Positions 44,831-54,031 of a DNA stretch of 64,000 bases are shown piece after piece. Both the position numbers and the translations under genes were made by a program. The stretch spans positions 5,563,501 through 5,627,500 of the forward strand of contig NZ_JACHIW010000001.1 in the NCBI RefSeq assembly GCF_014203395.1. Direction: 5' to 3'. The first letter of the stretch is position 1; each line of letters begins with the position of its first letter. The stretch is from Saccharopolyspora phatthalungensis. GTDB lineage: Bacteria > Actinomycetota > Actinomycetes > Mycobacteriales > Pseudonocardiaceae. The notes under the pieces are model-generated. The model was not told the origin of the DNA. It worked only from the letters and a program-made list of their open reading frames with translations, and searched no databases.

Positions 44831-47800
44831 GTGTTCCAGCAGGAAGAAACCGGGGTGCGCCGGTGGCGCGGCAGAATGCCGAGCATCACTGCCGGGACGC
44901 TGCTCGTCGTGGCACTGCTGTGCGTCACCTCGGCTGTGGGCCTGGCTCTGTTCGGGCACGTGCAGCCGGTGCGCCGGTTCGTCGACAACGTGCTGTTCCC
45001 GGCTCCGCCGAACCTCGCATACGGGGCTTTCCTGGCGGTGCTGGTGGCCGCGCTGAAGCGCCGGAAGCGGCTGGCGCTGTGGATCCTGATCGGGATTCTG
45101 GTGTTGCAGGTGGTCGGCGACATCGTGGTGCTCGTGGTGCTGCGGGATCACATCGCGGCGCTGTGGATGGACGAGCTGGGCTCCCGCTACCACGGGCCGC
45201 TCGACCACGTGTGGATCTTCGGTACCAACATCGTCGTCTCCGCCCTCGCGTTCGTGCCGCTTTGGTTGGCGCGCGGCGAGTTCTACGGTCGCGCCAAACG
45301 CGGCAGCGGGTACCAGGCGGCCATGGTGTTCGTGCTGCTCTTCGCGCTGTTCGTGGGGCTCGGGTACGGCGTGGTCACGCTGTTTCCCGGCTCGCTGCGG
45401 GGCGCGCAGGACCGGTTGACCTGGACCGTAGAGCGGGTGCTCGGCGGCGCGATCGACTTCAACATCACGGGAGTCGGGCACGCCCCCGGCTGGGTCAACT
45501 TCGTACTCGGCCTATTCGGCGCGGCCGCCCTGTTCACCGCGCTGTTCCTGTTGCTGCGCGCGCAGCGGCTCGCCGCCGCCCTGCGTCCCGCGGACGAGCA
45601 GCAGGTCCGCCGGCTCCTTACCGACCACGGCGAGCGAGACTCGCTGGGCTACTTCGCCACCCGCCGCGACAAGGCCGTGCTGTTCTCGGACAGCGGCAAG
45701 GCCGCGATCACCTACCGGGTGGTCACCGGGGTCTGCCTGGCCAGCGGTGATCCGCTGGGCGACCCGGAGGCTTGGGCGCCGGTGATCGACAAGTGGCTGG
45801 CGATGTGCCGGGAGTACACCTGGACCCCCGCGGTGATGGGCGTCAGCGAGCCGGGCGCCACGGCCTACTCCCGCGCCGGGATGAAGATCCTTCAGCTCGG
45901 CGACGAGGCGGTGCTGCACGTCGCCGAATTCGGCCTGGACGGCCGGGACATGCGCCCGGTGCGGCAGGCGGTGAGCCGTGTCCAGCGCGCCGGCCACACC
46001 ACGCGCATCCGTCGGCATCGGGAAGTGCCGGAACCGGAGATGGCCGAGATCGCGCGGCTGGCCGAAGCCTGGCGTGACACCGAGACCGAACGCGGATTCT
46101 CGATGGCGCTCGGGCGGCTCGGCGATCCGCAGGACGGTGACTGCGTGCTGGTCGAGGCGGTGACCGGCCGCGGCGAACCGGTGGCACTGCTGTCGCTGGT
46201 GCCGTGGGGCCACAACGGGTTGTCGCTGGACGTGATGCGCCGCGACCGAGATGCGGACAACGGCGTGGTCGAGTTCATGGTCAGCTCGCTGGTGCAGGCC
46301 GCGCCGAGGCTCGGCGTGGAGCGGATCTCGCTGAACTTCGCGATGTTCCGCGCCGCGTTCGAGGAGGGCGCGCGGATCGGCGCCGGGCCGGTGTTGCGGG
46401 CCTGGCGGGGACTGCTGCTGTTCTTCTCGCGGTGGTGGCAGCTGGAGTCGCTGTACCGGTCGAACGTCAAGTACCGGCCGCACTGGTACCCGCGCTACGT
46501 CGCGTTCGCCGAGCGCCGCGACCTCGCACGGGTCGGCATCGCCTCGGCGGTCGCGGAAGGCTTCCTGCCCGCGCCGAACCGCAAGTCCACACTGGATGAA
46601 TCAGTGGAAATCCCGGCGGTGCGAGCGGAACCCGAGATGTCGCGGCGCACCACCTCGCAACAGCAGCAGGTGCGCCGGGGCAAGCTGGCCACCTTGCGGG
46701 CCGCGGGTGTCGATCCGTATCCGGTGGCGGTGCCGCGCACCGAACGCTGCCACGCCGTCACCGCCCGCCACCAGGACCTGCTGCCGGACACCAGGGCCGG
46801 CGAGCACACCTCGGTGGCCGGGCGCGTGGTGCTGCTGCGCGATCACGGCGGAGTGTGTTTCGCGACACTGCGGGACTTCTCCGGTGACCTGCAGGTGATG
46901 CTCACCGCGAAGGACTCCGGGCCGGACCTGCTGCAGACCTGGCGGCAGCGGGTGGACATCGGCGACCAGGTGTCGGTGACCGGCGAAGTCGTCACGTCGC
47001 GGCGCGGTGAGGTGTCGGTGCTGGCCACCGACTGGTTGCTGGCCGCGAAGTGCCTGCGTCCGCTGCCGGACAAGCGCCGGGGCCTGGTGGATCCCGAAGC
47101 CCGGGTCCGGCAGCGCCACGTTGACCTGATCATGCGCCCGGATGCCAGGCAGACCCTGCGCGCTCGCGGCGCGGCGGTGCACGCCCTGCGGGATACCTTG
47201 GTGCGATCGGATTTCCTCGAAGTCGAGACGCCGGTCCTGCAACCGGTGCACGGCGGGGCCAACGCACGTCCGTTCACCACCCACAGCAACGCCTACGACA
47301 TGCGCTTGTACCTGCGGATCGCTCCGGAGCTGTACCTCAAGCGGTTGTGCGTGGGCGGCGTGGAGCGGCTGTTCGAGATCGGGCGCAACTTCCGCAACGA
47401 AGGCGTGTCGCACAAGCACAATCCCGAGTTCACGATGCTGGAGGCGTACCAGGCCTTCGGTGATTACACGACGATGCGCGAGCTGTGCCGGGACCTGATG
47501 CTGGCCGCCGCGACTGCCGCGCGCGGGACGACGACGGCGATCGGCCCGGACGGCGAGTTCGACCTCGGCGGCGAGTGGCCGGTCGTGCCGGTCAACGACG
47601 CGGTGTCGGCGGCACTGGGCGAGGAAGTCACCGCGGACACCGAGCTGCCCCGCCTGCAACGGCTATGCGACGTGGCTTCGGTGCCGTACGAAACGCACTG
47701 GGAACGCGGGGTCGTGCTGCTGGAGATGTACGAGCGGCTGGTCGAGTCGCGCACCACCGAGCCCACCTTCTACACCGATTTCCCGTCCGAGGTCTCACCG

Positions 47801-48130
47801 CTGACCCGGCCGCACCGGGCCGATCCGCGGCTCGCGGAACGCTGGGACCTGGTCGCGTTCGGCACCGAGTTGGGCACCGGTTATTCGGAGCTGGTCGACC
47901 CGGTCGAGCAGCGTCGCCGGCTCACCGAGCAGTCCATGCACGCCGCCGGCGGTGACCCGGAGGCGATGGAACTCGACGAGGACTTCCTCACCGCCCTTGA
48001 GTACGCGATGCCGCCAACCGGCGGGCTGGGCCTGGGCGTGGACCGGCTGATCATGCTGCTCACCGGCGGCTCCATCCGGGAAACCTTGGCATTCCCGCTG
48101 GTCCGGCCGGATCTCGCCGGTCGACGATGA
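44831..48130 (+). CDS. lysX: LysX: bifunctional lysylphosphatidylglycerol synthase / lysyl-tRNA synthetase
   Basis: A 1,099-residue fusion. The N-terminal part has six or more membrane helices (residues about 20-240), followed by an MprF-like DUF2156 lysyltransferase domain up to about residue 590 (for example DKAVLFSDSGKAAITYRVV). The C-terminal third is a class II lysyl-tRNA synthetase: OB-fold segment VAGRVVLLRDHGGVCFATLRDFSG, motif 2 FEIGRNFRNEGVSHKHNPEFTML and motif 3 GLGLGVDRLIMLLTG. The protein charges tRNA-Lys and transfers Lys to phosphatidylglycerol, making the membrane less anionic and resistant to cationic peptides. Mycobacterial LysX has the same architecture. GTG 44831 is chosen from its ribosome binding site. 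Confidence 0.94.
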   Translation: MFQQEETGVRRWRGRMPSITAGTLLVVALLCVTSAVGLALFGHVQPVRRFVDNVLFPAPPNLAYGAFLAVLVAALKRRKRLALWILIGILVLQVVGDIVVLVVLRDHIAALWMDELGSRYHGPLDHVWIFGTNIVVSALAFVPLWLARGEFYGRAKRGSGYQAAMVFVLLFALFVGLGYGVVTLFPGSLRGAQDRLTWTVERVLGGAIDFNITGVGHAPGWVNFVLGLFGAAALFTALFLLLRAQRLAAALRPADEQQVRRLLTDHGERDSLGYFATRRDKAVLFSDSGKAAITYRVVTGVCLASGDPLGDPEAWAPVIDKWLAMCREYTWTPAVMGVSEPGATAYSRAGMKILQLGDEAVLHVAEFGLDGRDMRPVRQAVSRVQRAGHTTRIRRHREVPEPEMAEIARLAEAWRDTETERGFSMALGRLGDPQDGDCVLVEAVTGRGEPVALLSLVPWGHNGLSLDVMRRDRDADNGVVEFMVSSLVQAAPRLGVERISLNFAMFRAAFEEGARIGAGPVLRAWRGLLLFFSRWWQLESLYRSNVKYRPHWYPRYVAFAERRDLARVGIASAVAEGFLPAPNRKSTLDESVEIPAVRAEPEMSRRTTSQQQQVRRGKLATLRAAGVDPYPVAVPRTERCHAVTARHQDLLPDTRAGEHTSVAGRVVLLRDHGGVCFATLRDFSGDLQVMLTAKDSGPDLLQTWRQRVDIGDQVSVTGEVVTSRRGEVSVLATDWLLAAKCLRPLPDKRRGLVDPEARVRQRHVDLIMRPDARQTLRARGAAVHALRDTLVRSDFLEVETPVLQPVHGGANARPFTTHSNAYDMRLYLRIAPELYLKRLCVGGVERLFEIGRNFRNEGVSHKHNPEFTMLEAYQAFGDYTTMRELCRDLMLAAATAARGTTTAIGPDGEFDLGGEWPVVPVNDAVSAALGEEVTADTELPRLQRLCDVASVPYETHWERGVVLLEMYERLVESRTTEPTFYTDFPSEVSPLTRPHRADPRLAERWDLVAFGTELGTGYSELVDPVEQRRRLTEQSMHAAGGDPEAMELDEDFLTALEYAMPPTGGLGLGVDRLIMLLTGGSIRETLAFPLVRPDLAGRR

Positions 48131-48289
48131 GCGGCTTCGGTTCCTCGCGCCGATCGGCCGGTTCGATCGGCTCGGTTGGGATCCGGGCGATGTCGACGCG
48201 GATGCCGAGCGGCTTGTCCGTGGAGTGCCGCGGAACTCGGCGGAATAACTCGTCGTCGCTGCGGTGGATGCGTGAATGCCGATCACGGC

Positions 48290-48333
48290 CGAGCAGACCG
48301 ATGACTTCAGTCGAGCAGACCGATGACTTCAGT
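48290..48333. repeat. Two perfect 22-bp direct repeats at the 3' end of the esterase gene
   Basis: Two head-to-tail copies of a 22-bp unit starting CGAGCAGACC and ending GACTTCAGT, with no gap and no mismatch. The stop codon of the minus-strand esterase gene lies in the second copy. It is a recent tandem duplication. Confidence 0.85.
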
Positions 48334-49462
48334 GCTGGGCCGGTAGGCCGCCAGTCGTGAAGTTCTGGGCGGCGAAGGCCAGCAGGTAGGGCAGCCCGAT
48401 GCGGGCCGTGCGCCAGGTGTGCCACTCGCCCGGTTCGGTGCGGACCGCGACGTTCGCGCCGCGGGCGGCGAGTTGGTCGCCGAGGCGGTAGGCGAGGTCG
48501 ACGTCGGAATGCGCGACGACACCGGCGTGCAGCATCACCGCGAGCGGCTGCGTCACCGGCAGGGTCGGCAGGTAGGCGCGCGGGGTGTTGGCCCGCAGCA
48601 GGTCCGGGTGACCGGCCAGCAGGGTGGTGTCGGGATCGTCGTAGGGCTCGGTGGCCAGGATCACCGAATAGGTGTTCTGGTTGTGCAGCCCCAGGTTCAG
48701 CGCGCAGAACGCGCCGCCGCTCATCCCGCCGATCGCCCGGCCGCCCCGGCCCGGCAGGGTGCGGAACCGGGCGTCGATCGCCTGCGGCACCGTGGTGGTC
48801 AGGTAGGACTCCAGCTGTGGGCCGCCGGGCACGTTCAGGCATTCCCAGTCCGTGCCGGTGCCCGCGGTGGCGTCCACGGCGACGACGATCATCGGTGGCG
48901 CGGCGTGGTTGTCCGCCAGCGCCTGGAGGGTCTGCACCGCACCGCCGGGGCCGAGCCAGTCGTCCGGGCCGCCGCTGGGATAGCCGTGCACCAGGTACAC
49001 CACCGGATACCGCTCGGTGGCGTGCGCCGGATCGTCGTAGCCGGGCGGTAGCAGCACCCGGGTGCGGCCCGTCGGGACGCCGAGTCGAGGATCGGGCAGC
49101 GACACATCGGTCACCCGCACCCCACCCGGCACCGGATCCGGCTCCGCCACGGCAGGTTCGGCATCGCCGTTGCCGCCGCTGGCGAGCAGCAGCAGCCGCC
49201 CGAAATCATCGAGCGAGCGCACGTAGCCGACGTAACTGTTGATCCCGGCCGCGCACGTCAGCACCGCCAGCAGAATCGGGACGACAAGGGCGATCCGGCG
49301 CAATCGCCGGCGTTTCACGATCACGATCGCGCCGACCGTCAACAACGCGAACGCGACCACCAGCACCACGGACTCCAGCGGGCTTCGGCCGCCCGCTTGT
49401 TCGGTGACCGAAGGAGGGAGTTGTGGTCCCGGACCGATGCCACTCATGAATGCCATCCGCAC
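48329..49462 (-). CDS. Membrane-anchored esterase D-like alpha/beta hydrolase
   Basis: A 377-residue protein with two N-terminal membrane helices (SVVLVVAFALLTVGAIVIV and ALVVPILLAVLTCAAGI) and an extracellular alpha/beta hydrolase domain of the esterase D/antigen 85-like group. Key pieces are YPVVYLVHGYPSGGPDDW (oxyanion region), GGMSGGAFCALNLGL (nucleophile Ser) and EPGEWHTWRTARIG (His). Such proteins are commonly encoded beside LysX in actinobacteria. Their substrates are unknown, perhaps envelope lipids. The start may be GTG 49462, ATG 49456 or ATG 49447; none has a clear ribosome binding site. A paralogue is encoded divergently at 49612. Confidence 0.85.
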   Translation of the reverse strand: MRMAFMSGIGPGPQLPPSVTEQAGGRSPLESVVLVVAFALLTVGAIVIVKRRRLRRIALVVPILLAVLTCAAGINSYVGYVRSLDDFGRLLLLASGGNGDAEPAVAEPDPVPGGVRVTDVSLPDPRLGVPTGRTRVLLPPGYDDPAHATERYPVVYLVHGYPSGGPDDWLGPGGAVQTLQALADNHAAPPMIVVAVDATAGTGTDWECLNVPGGPQLESYLTTTVPQAIDARFRTLPGRGGRAIGGMSGGAFCALNLGLHNQNTYSVILATEPYDDPDTTLLAGHPDLLRANTPRAYLPTLPVTQPLAVMLHAGVVAHSDVDLAYRLGDQLAARGANVAVRTEPGEWHTWRTARIGLPYLLAFAAQNFTTGGLPAQH

Positions 49463-49611
49463 GGGGCTGAATAGTACCCACCCGCCGGAATCGCTTTCCC
49501 CCTGACGATTTCGGTGAAATCGCCGATTTCTCCGTTTTGGGACTCGGAAATCCCGGTACGCTTGCCGACGTCCACTTCGGTCGGTGTCGGGGTACTGGGA
49601 GGTTGCCGGGA

Positions 49612-50697
49612 ATGCGGTGGATCGCCGATTTCTGCGCGGACCTCTCGCTCGTCAACTGGTGGCCGGTGCGCGCGCTGCTGCTGGCAGTCACGCTGCTGTT
49701 GCTTGTGGTGCTGGTGTTGCGATTCCGCGAGCGCGTGCTGCGCCTGACGCTCGCTCCGCTCGTCACGGTCCTGCTCGCCGCGAACGCCTTGACCGGTGTG
49801 AATGCGTACTTCGGTTACTACCTGACGATCTCCCAGGTGCTGGGGGTAGCGGGGGAGAACCAGGGCTCGTTGGCGATGATCAACGCGCAGACGGCGCCGC
49901 CGGCTTCGGGGGTCGTGGTCGCCATCGACATTCCCGGGCTCACCTCGGGATTCCAGGCCCGCCCGGCCAACGTGTACCTGCCGCCCACGTGGTTCGCCAA
50001 GCCCCGACCGCGGTTGCCGGTGATCGTCCTGCTGCACGGCACCCCCGGCAGCCCCACCGACTGGCTGGACGGCGGCCAGGCGCAGCAGACCGCCGACCGG
50101 TGGGCGGCCGATCATGGCGGTGTGGCCCCGATCGTGGTGATGCCCGATGTCAACGGCACCGTCTTCGGGGACACCGAGTGCGTCGACAGCCCCCGCGGCA
50201 AGGCCGAGACCTATCTGACGAGCGATGTGCCCCGCTTCCTGCGCAGCAGGTTCCTCACCCGCGACCCAGGGCGGGACTGGGCCGTGGCCGGTCTCAGCGA
50301 AGGCGGCAGCTGCGCGATCATGCTGGCGTTGCGTCATCCCGACGTGTTCGCGACGTTCGCGGACTTCGGCGGTCTGCTCGGCCCGCGCGACGGGGATACC
50401 AACGACCCGGCCGGTACTCCTGCCGCCCTGTTCGGGGGCTCGCAGCAGGACTTCGACGCCCATGAGCCGGCCTGGTTGCTGAGCCATCGAAGATTTCCCG
50501 ATCTCCACGGGTTCTTCGTGGTCGGGGACAATGACCCCGAGCCGTTCGAGGCCGTGCGGCAGCTCGCGGAGCTCTCCCACCGCGCCGGGATCGCCACCGA
50601 GGTGGTGGTCATTCCCGGCGGGGAGCACACCTTCGACGTCTGGAGCACGGCCTTCGCCAACGCGATGCCCTGGATCGCCCACCGGCTCGGACGATGA
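49612..50697 (+). CDS. Membrane-anchored esterase D-like alpha/beta hydrolase, paralogue
   Basis: A 361-residue protein with the same plan as the gene at 48329: two N-terminal membrane helices (ALLLAVTLLLLVVLVL and LAPLVTVLLAANALTGV), a shared NALTGVNAYFGYY-type segment (compare GINSYVGYV in its paralogue) and an external hydrolase domain with PVIVLLHGTPGSPTDWLD, AGLSEGGSCAIML (nucleophile Ser) and GGEHTFDVWS (His). ATG 49612 follows GGGAGG. The two divergent paralogues probably arose by duplication and act on envelope substrates, but this is inferred. Confidence 0.87.
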   Translation: MRWIADFCADLSLVNWWPVRALLLAVTLLLLVVLVLRFRERVLRLTLAPLVTVLLAANALTGVNAYFGYYLTISQVLGVAGENQGSLAMINAQTAPPASGVVVAIDIPGLTSGFQARPANVYLPPTWFAKPRPRLPVIVLLHGTPGSPTDWLDGGQAQQTADRWAADHGGVAPIVVMPDVNGTVFGDTECVDSPRGKAETYLTSDVPRFLRSRFLTRDPGRDWAVAGLSEGGSCAIMLALRHPDVFATFADFGGLLGPRDGDTNDPAGTPAALFGGSQQDFDAHEPAWLLSHRRFPDLHGFFVVGDNDPEPFEAVRQLAELSHRAGIATEVVVIPGGEHTFDVWSTAFANAMPWIAHRLGR

Positions 50698-50707
50698 TCC
50701 ACGGTGT

Positions 50708-51847
50708 TCACCCCGCGCGCACCAGCTTGGGCGCAGCTGGCTGGGGCGCAGCGAGCAGGCCGCGGCGGGCCAATTCCGGGTGCACTCCTTCGCCGAACCA
50801 GTAGGCCTCCTCCAGGTGCGGATATCCCGACAGCACGAACTCCTCGATGCCCACCGCGTGGTATTCCTCGATCAGATCGGCGACTTCCCTGTGGCTGCCG
50901 ACGAACGCGGTGCCCGCACCGCCGCGCAGCAGCCCCACGCCTGCCCACAACCCGGGGTGGATCTCCAACTTCCGCGCGTCGCTGTGCAATATCCCGCCGT
51001 GTAGGGCTGCCATGTTCCGCTGGCCGGCGGATTCGGTGACCGCGAACTTCGCTTGGGAGGCGGCCACGTCGTCGGGATCCATCTGATCGACGAACTTCTG
51101 CACGGTGGCCCAGGCTTCGGCGTTGGTGTCCCGGGTGATGATGTGCGCGCGGATGCCGAACCGCAGGATTCGGCCTTCGTCGGCGGCTAGCTCGCGCAAC
51201 CGCTGAATCTTCTGGGCCACCGCGCCCGGCGGTTCACCCCAGGTCAGGTACACGTCCGCGCGCCGCGCCGCGACCGGGAGGGCGGCGTCCGAGGAACCAC
51301 CGAAGTACAGCGGTGGCTGCGGATCCGGTGCTTCGAACGCGGTCGCACCGCGGATCTGGTAGTGCTCGCCGTCGAAGTCGAACGGCTCGCCGGTGAAGAT
51401 TCCGCGCAGCACGGCCAGGAATTCGTCGGTGCGCGCGTACCGCTGGTCGTGGTCCAGCCAGTCGCCGAAACGCCGCTGCTCGACGGATTCGCCGCCGGTG
51501 ACGATGTTGAGCAGCAGCCGCCCGCCGGAAACCCGCTGGTAGGTGGTGGCCAACTGGGCGGCGAGGGTGGGGGTCAGCGAACCGGGCCGGAACGCCACCA
51601 GGAATTTGATCCGCCGGGTGCGGGCCAGCAGCGCCGCCGTGGTGATCCAGGCGTCCTGGCACCAGCTGCCGGTGGGGGTCAGCATCCCGGTGAAGCCGAG
51701 GTGCTCGGCGGCCTGCGCCACCTGGGCCAGGTAGTCGATATCCGGACGGCGCGGGGTGTCGGCCCCGGTCGGTGTGACGTGCGGTCGGTCCACAATGGAA
51801 CGTCCGTCGCCGTGGGTGGGCAGGAACCAGTGCGTGACGACGCTCAT
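50708..51847 (-). CDS. ssuD: FMNH2-dependent alkanesulfonate monooxygenase (SsuD-like)
   Basis: A 379-residue bacterial luciferase-family enzyme. Segments typical of SsuD are WFLPTHGDGR near the N-terminus, CQDAWITTAALLARTRRIKFLVAFRPG, LNIVTGGESVEQRRFGDWLDHDQRYARTDEFL and FVLSGYPHLEEAYWFGEGV. The enzyme releases sulfite from alkanesulfonates, using reduced flavin and oxygen, under sulfur limitation. It lies 18 bases downstream of a periplasmic binding protein gene of the SsuA type, so the two form an operon. A flavin reductase (SsuE) and ABC permease and ATPase genes (SsuC, SsuB) are not in the window. Confidence 0.93.
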   Translation of the reverse strand: MSVVTHWFLPTHGDGRSIVDRPHVTPTGADTPRRPDIDYLAQVAQAAEHLGFTGMLTPTGSWCQDAWITTAALLARTRRIKFLVAFRPGSLTPTLAAQLATTYQRVSGGRLLLNIVTGGESVEQRRFGDWLDHDQRYARTDEFLAVLRGIFTGEPFDFDGEHYQIRGATAFEAPDPQPPLYFGGSSDAALPVAARRADVYLTWGEPPGAVAQKIQRLRELAADEGRILRFGIRAHIITRDTNAEAWATVQKFVDQMDPDDVAASQAKFAVTESAGQRNMAALHGGILHSDARKLEIHPGLWAGVGLLRGGAGTAFVGSHREVADLIEEYHAVGIEEFVLSGYPHLEEAYWFGEGVHPELARRGLLAAPQPAAPKLVRAG

Positions 51848-51865
51848 CGGTGTTCTCCTGGGTGT

Positions 51866-52891
51866 TCAGGCGGTTGCGAGGGTGGCGGCGAACCTGGTGT
51901 CGACGAAGTCGGCGAACTTGAACGGGCGGGGAATCTCCCCCGCGGCCACGAAGGTGTCCGCGAGCTCCTGCTCCGAGCGGGTTACTTCGGCGTCCAGCGG
52001 GACCGGCAGATCCGGACCTAGGCCGGTGGCCCGGCGCGTCACCTCGATCGGTAGCCCGGTGTCCGCGGACCAGGCCTGCGCGCGCTGCTCGCGGTTGGCG
52101 TCGGAGAATCGCTGCGCCTTGGCCAGCCGCACCAGGTAGTCCGCGATCGCGGTGTTGCGGCCGGCATCGGCCAGCGCGGTGGTCCCGGCGACCTGGAAGC
52201 TCAGACCGTTGGCGGTGCCCTGCCCGTCGGCGATCGCCCGGGCGCCCGCTTCCAGTTGGATCTGCGAGAAGTACGGGTCCCAGATCGCCCAGGCGTCCAC
52301 GGCGCCCTGCTTGAAGGCACCGATGGCATCGGAGGGTTGCAGAAACACGAGGTTGACGTCGTGGGGCGTCAGGCCGGCCGCGCGCAGCGTCAAGAGAATC
52401 TGGCCGTGCGCCGAACTGCCCTTGGCGACGGCGATCTTGCGGCCGCGGAGCTGGTCGCGCCCTTGCAGCGGCGAATTAGGCAGCACTACCAACGCATCGC
52501 TTGCGACGTTGCCCTTCGATGCGGCGATGACCTTGATTTTCGCCCCGGCCGCCGCGGCGAACAGCGGTGGCGTGTTGCCGACGCCGCCGAGGTCGATCGC
52601 ATCGGCCGACACCGCTTCCAGCAACGGCGGACCGGACGGGAAGGTCGCCCACTGCACCGTGTATGGGAAGTCGTCCAGACGGGCTGCCCGCAGCAGAGAA
52701 CGGGCATTTCCCTTCTGGTCGCCGACGCGCAGGGTCACGCGTGCCAACTGTCCCGGGTCGACGGGGGCGGGCGCCGGGGCCTGAGCCGGGCCGCCTCGGC
52801 CGCCCGCGCAGGCGCTGAGCAGTCCGGCTGAGGTGGCGGAAAGGGCAAGGGAAGCAAGGAAATCACGACGACGCACGGTCGATTGCTCCAT
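51866..52891 (-). CDS. ssuA: Aliphatic sulfonate ABC transporter substrate-binding lipoprotein (SsuA-like)
   Basis: A 341-residue lipoprotein with a twin-arginine-like signal (RRRDFLASLALSATSAGLL) ending in the lipobox LSAC, so it is exported and lipid-anchored. The mature part has the SsuA/TauA/NMT1 fold: LRVGDQKGNARSLLRAA, LEAVSADAIDLGGVGNTPP, GRKIAVAKGSSAHGQILL and VDAWAIWDPYFSQIQLE. It should bind sulfonates for uptake. ATG 52891 is preferred. An upstream GTG at 52924 would put the start inside palindromic repeat copy 4, which is unlikely. Confidence 0.92.
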   Translation of the reverse strand: MEQSTVRRRDFLASLALSATSAGLLSACAGGRGGPAQAPAPAPVDPGQLARVTLRVGDQKGNARSLLRAARLDDFPYTVQWATFPSGPPLLEAVSADAIDLGGVGNTPPLFAAAAGAKIKVIAASKGNVASDALVVLPNSPLQGRDQLRGRKIAVAKGSSAHGQILLTLRAAGLTPHDVNLVFLQPSDAIGAFKQGAVDAWAIWDPYFSQIQLEAGARAIADGQGTANGLSFQVAGTTALADAGRNTAIADYLVRLAKAQRFSDANREQRAQAWSADTGLPIEVTRRATGLGPDLPVPLDAEVTRSEQELADTFVAAGEIPRPFKFADFVDTRFAATLATA

Positions 52892-52913
52892 TAGTGCGGG
52901 GAAACGAGGGGAG

Positions 52914-52959
52914 GGCGATTTCACTGGAAATCGACAAGCCGATTTCCAGTGAAATCGCC
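52914..52959. repeat. Dispersed palindromic repeat, copy 4 (with compensating substitutions)
   Basis: Perfect 20-base arms beginning GGCGATTTCACTGG and ending CCAGTGAAATCGCC around a 6-base loop ACAAGC. Relative to copies 1 and 2, the left arm has CACTGG for CAATGG and the right arm has the matching CCAGTG for CCATTG, so pairing is kept. It lies upstream of ssuA, unlike the other copies, which follow 3' ends. Confidence 0.85.
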
Positions 52960-53173
52960 AAGAGATCAGTGACGCCAGCTGAGCGGGGTCAACAGGCGGA
53001 GCTGGCCTGCCGTCGCAGATCGACGTGCAGGCGCCAGGTCAACGCGAGGCGTCCGGTCACGCACATGATGCTGGCAGCGGCCGGGTGCGAACGTCAACGA
53101 CGGCCGGAAAGCTCCCACAGAACGAGAAATCGCGCCGTGCGAAGCCGTGAGAAGCCGTGTTAAGCGACCAGTG

Positions 53174-54031
53174 TCAAGCGAGGAAGGAGGAGAAGTACGC
53201 GGCGACCATGTCCTCATCCCCGTGCCCGGTCGCAAGCGCGCGCCGAAACCGTTCGCGTACCGCTTCGGCGAGGTCGAGCCGGACCGAGTCGCCCGCGGCC
53301 TCGATGATCAGCTCGGCGTCCTTGCTGGCCCCGCGCAGGGGAAACGAGGGCGTGAAATCGCCGTTGATGATCGCCGCCGCCTTCACATGCGCATACGGGC
53401 AATCGGTGGCCGTTCCCTTGATCGCGGCCAGGAAATCCGCGGTATCCACGCCGAGTTCCCCGGCCAAGGCCGCCGATTCGCCCACCGCGTTCGTGATGAT
53501 CAGAATCCAGTTGTTCACGACGAGTTTCAAGCGGGTTGCGGTGGCGGCCGCGGCGTCCTCGCCGAGCCAGAGGGTGCGTTTCCCGACCGCGTCGAACAAG
53601 GGTTGCACGCGGTCGCGCACTTCGGGCGGCCCGGCGGCCAGCACGACAAGTTCGCCCTGTTCCGCCGGGAGTTTCGTGCCCAGCACCGGGGCATCGACGA
53701 CCGTCACGCCATCGGCGGCGGCACGGACCTCGCTCATGCCGGCCAATCCGAGCGTGCCCATCTGCACCCATACCGCGTCGGGCGGCAGCGCAGCGACGGC
53801 TGCCCGGCCCGCCTCGACCGTGGCGGCAGTGTTCAGGAGCATCGTGATCAACACGTCCGCGCCCTCAGCCGCCTGCGCAGGCGTCTCGGCGACCGTCGCG
53901 CCGTCGGCCGACAGCGGCTCCGCCTTGGCGAGCGTGCGGTTCCACACTCGGACCGGGAACCCGGCGGCCAGCAGATTACGCGCCATCGGGGTGCCCATGG
54001 TCCCGGTGCCGAGAAAGGCCACAGTGGTCAT
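53174..54031 (-). CDS. NAD(P)-dependent beta-hydroxyacid dehydrogenase
   Basis: A 285-residue member of the 3-hydroxyisobutyrate dehydrogenase/GLYR family. The N-terminal Rossmann motif is VAFLGTGTMGTPMARNL, the substrate-binding segment is VVDAPVLGTKLPAEQGELVVLAAG, and the catalytic Lys lies in LKLVVNNWILIITNAVGES. Such enzymes oxidise short beta-hydroxyacids or reduce succinic semialdehyde-like aldehydes. No pathway partner adjoins, so the substrate is open. ATG 54031 follows AGGGAGCATGCG. Confidence 0.92.
   Translation of the reverse strand: MTTVAFLGTGTMGTPMARNLLAAGFPVRVWNRTLAKAEPLSADGATVAETPAQAAEGADVLITMLLNTAATVEAGRAAVAALPPDAVWVQMGTLGLAGMSEVRAAADGVTVVDAPVLGTKLPAEQGELVVLAAGPPEVRDRVQPLFDAVGKRTLWLGEDAAAATATRLKLVVNNWILIITNAVGESAALAGELGVDTADFLAAIKGTATDCPYAHVKAAAIINGDFTPSFPLRGASKDAELIIEAAGDSVRLDLAEAVRERFRRALATGHGDEDMVAAYFSSFLA

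Noticed and set aside
49505..49530. CGATTTCGGTGAAATCG palindrome resembling the dispersed repeat
   Set aside because: It shares only the CGATTTC...GAAATCG ends and lacks the CAATGG core and spacer, so it was not counted as a family copy.
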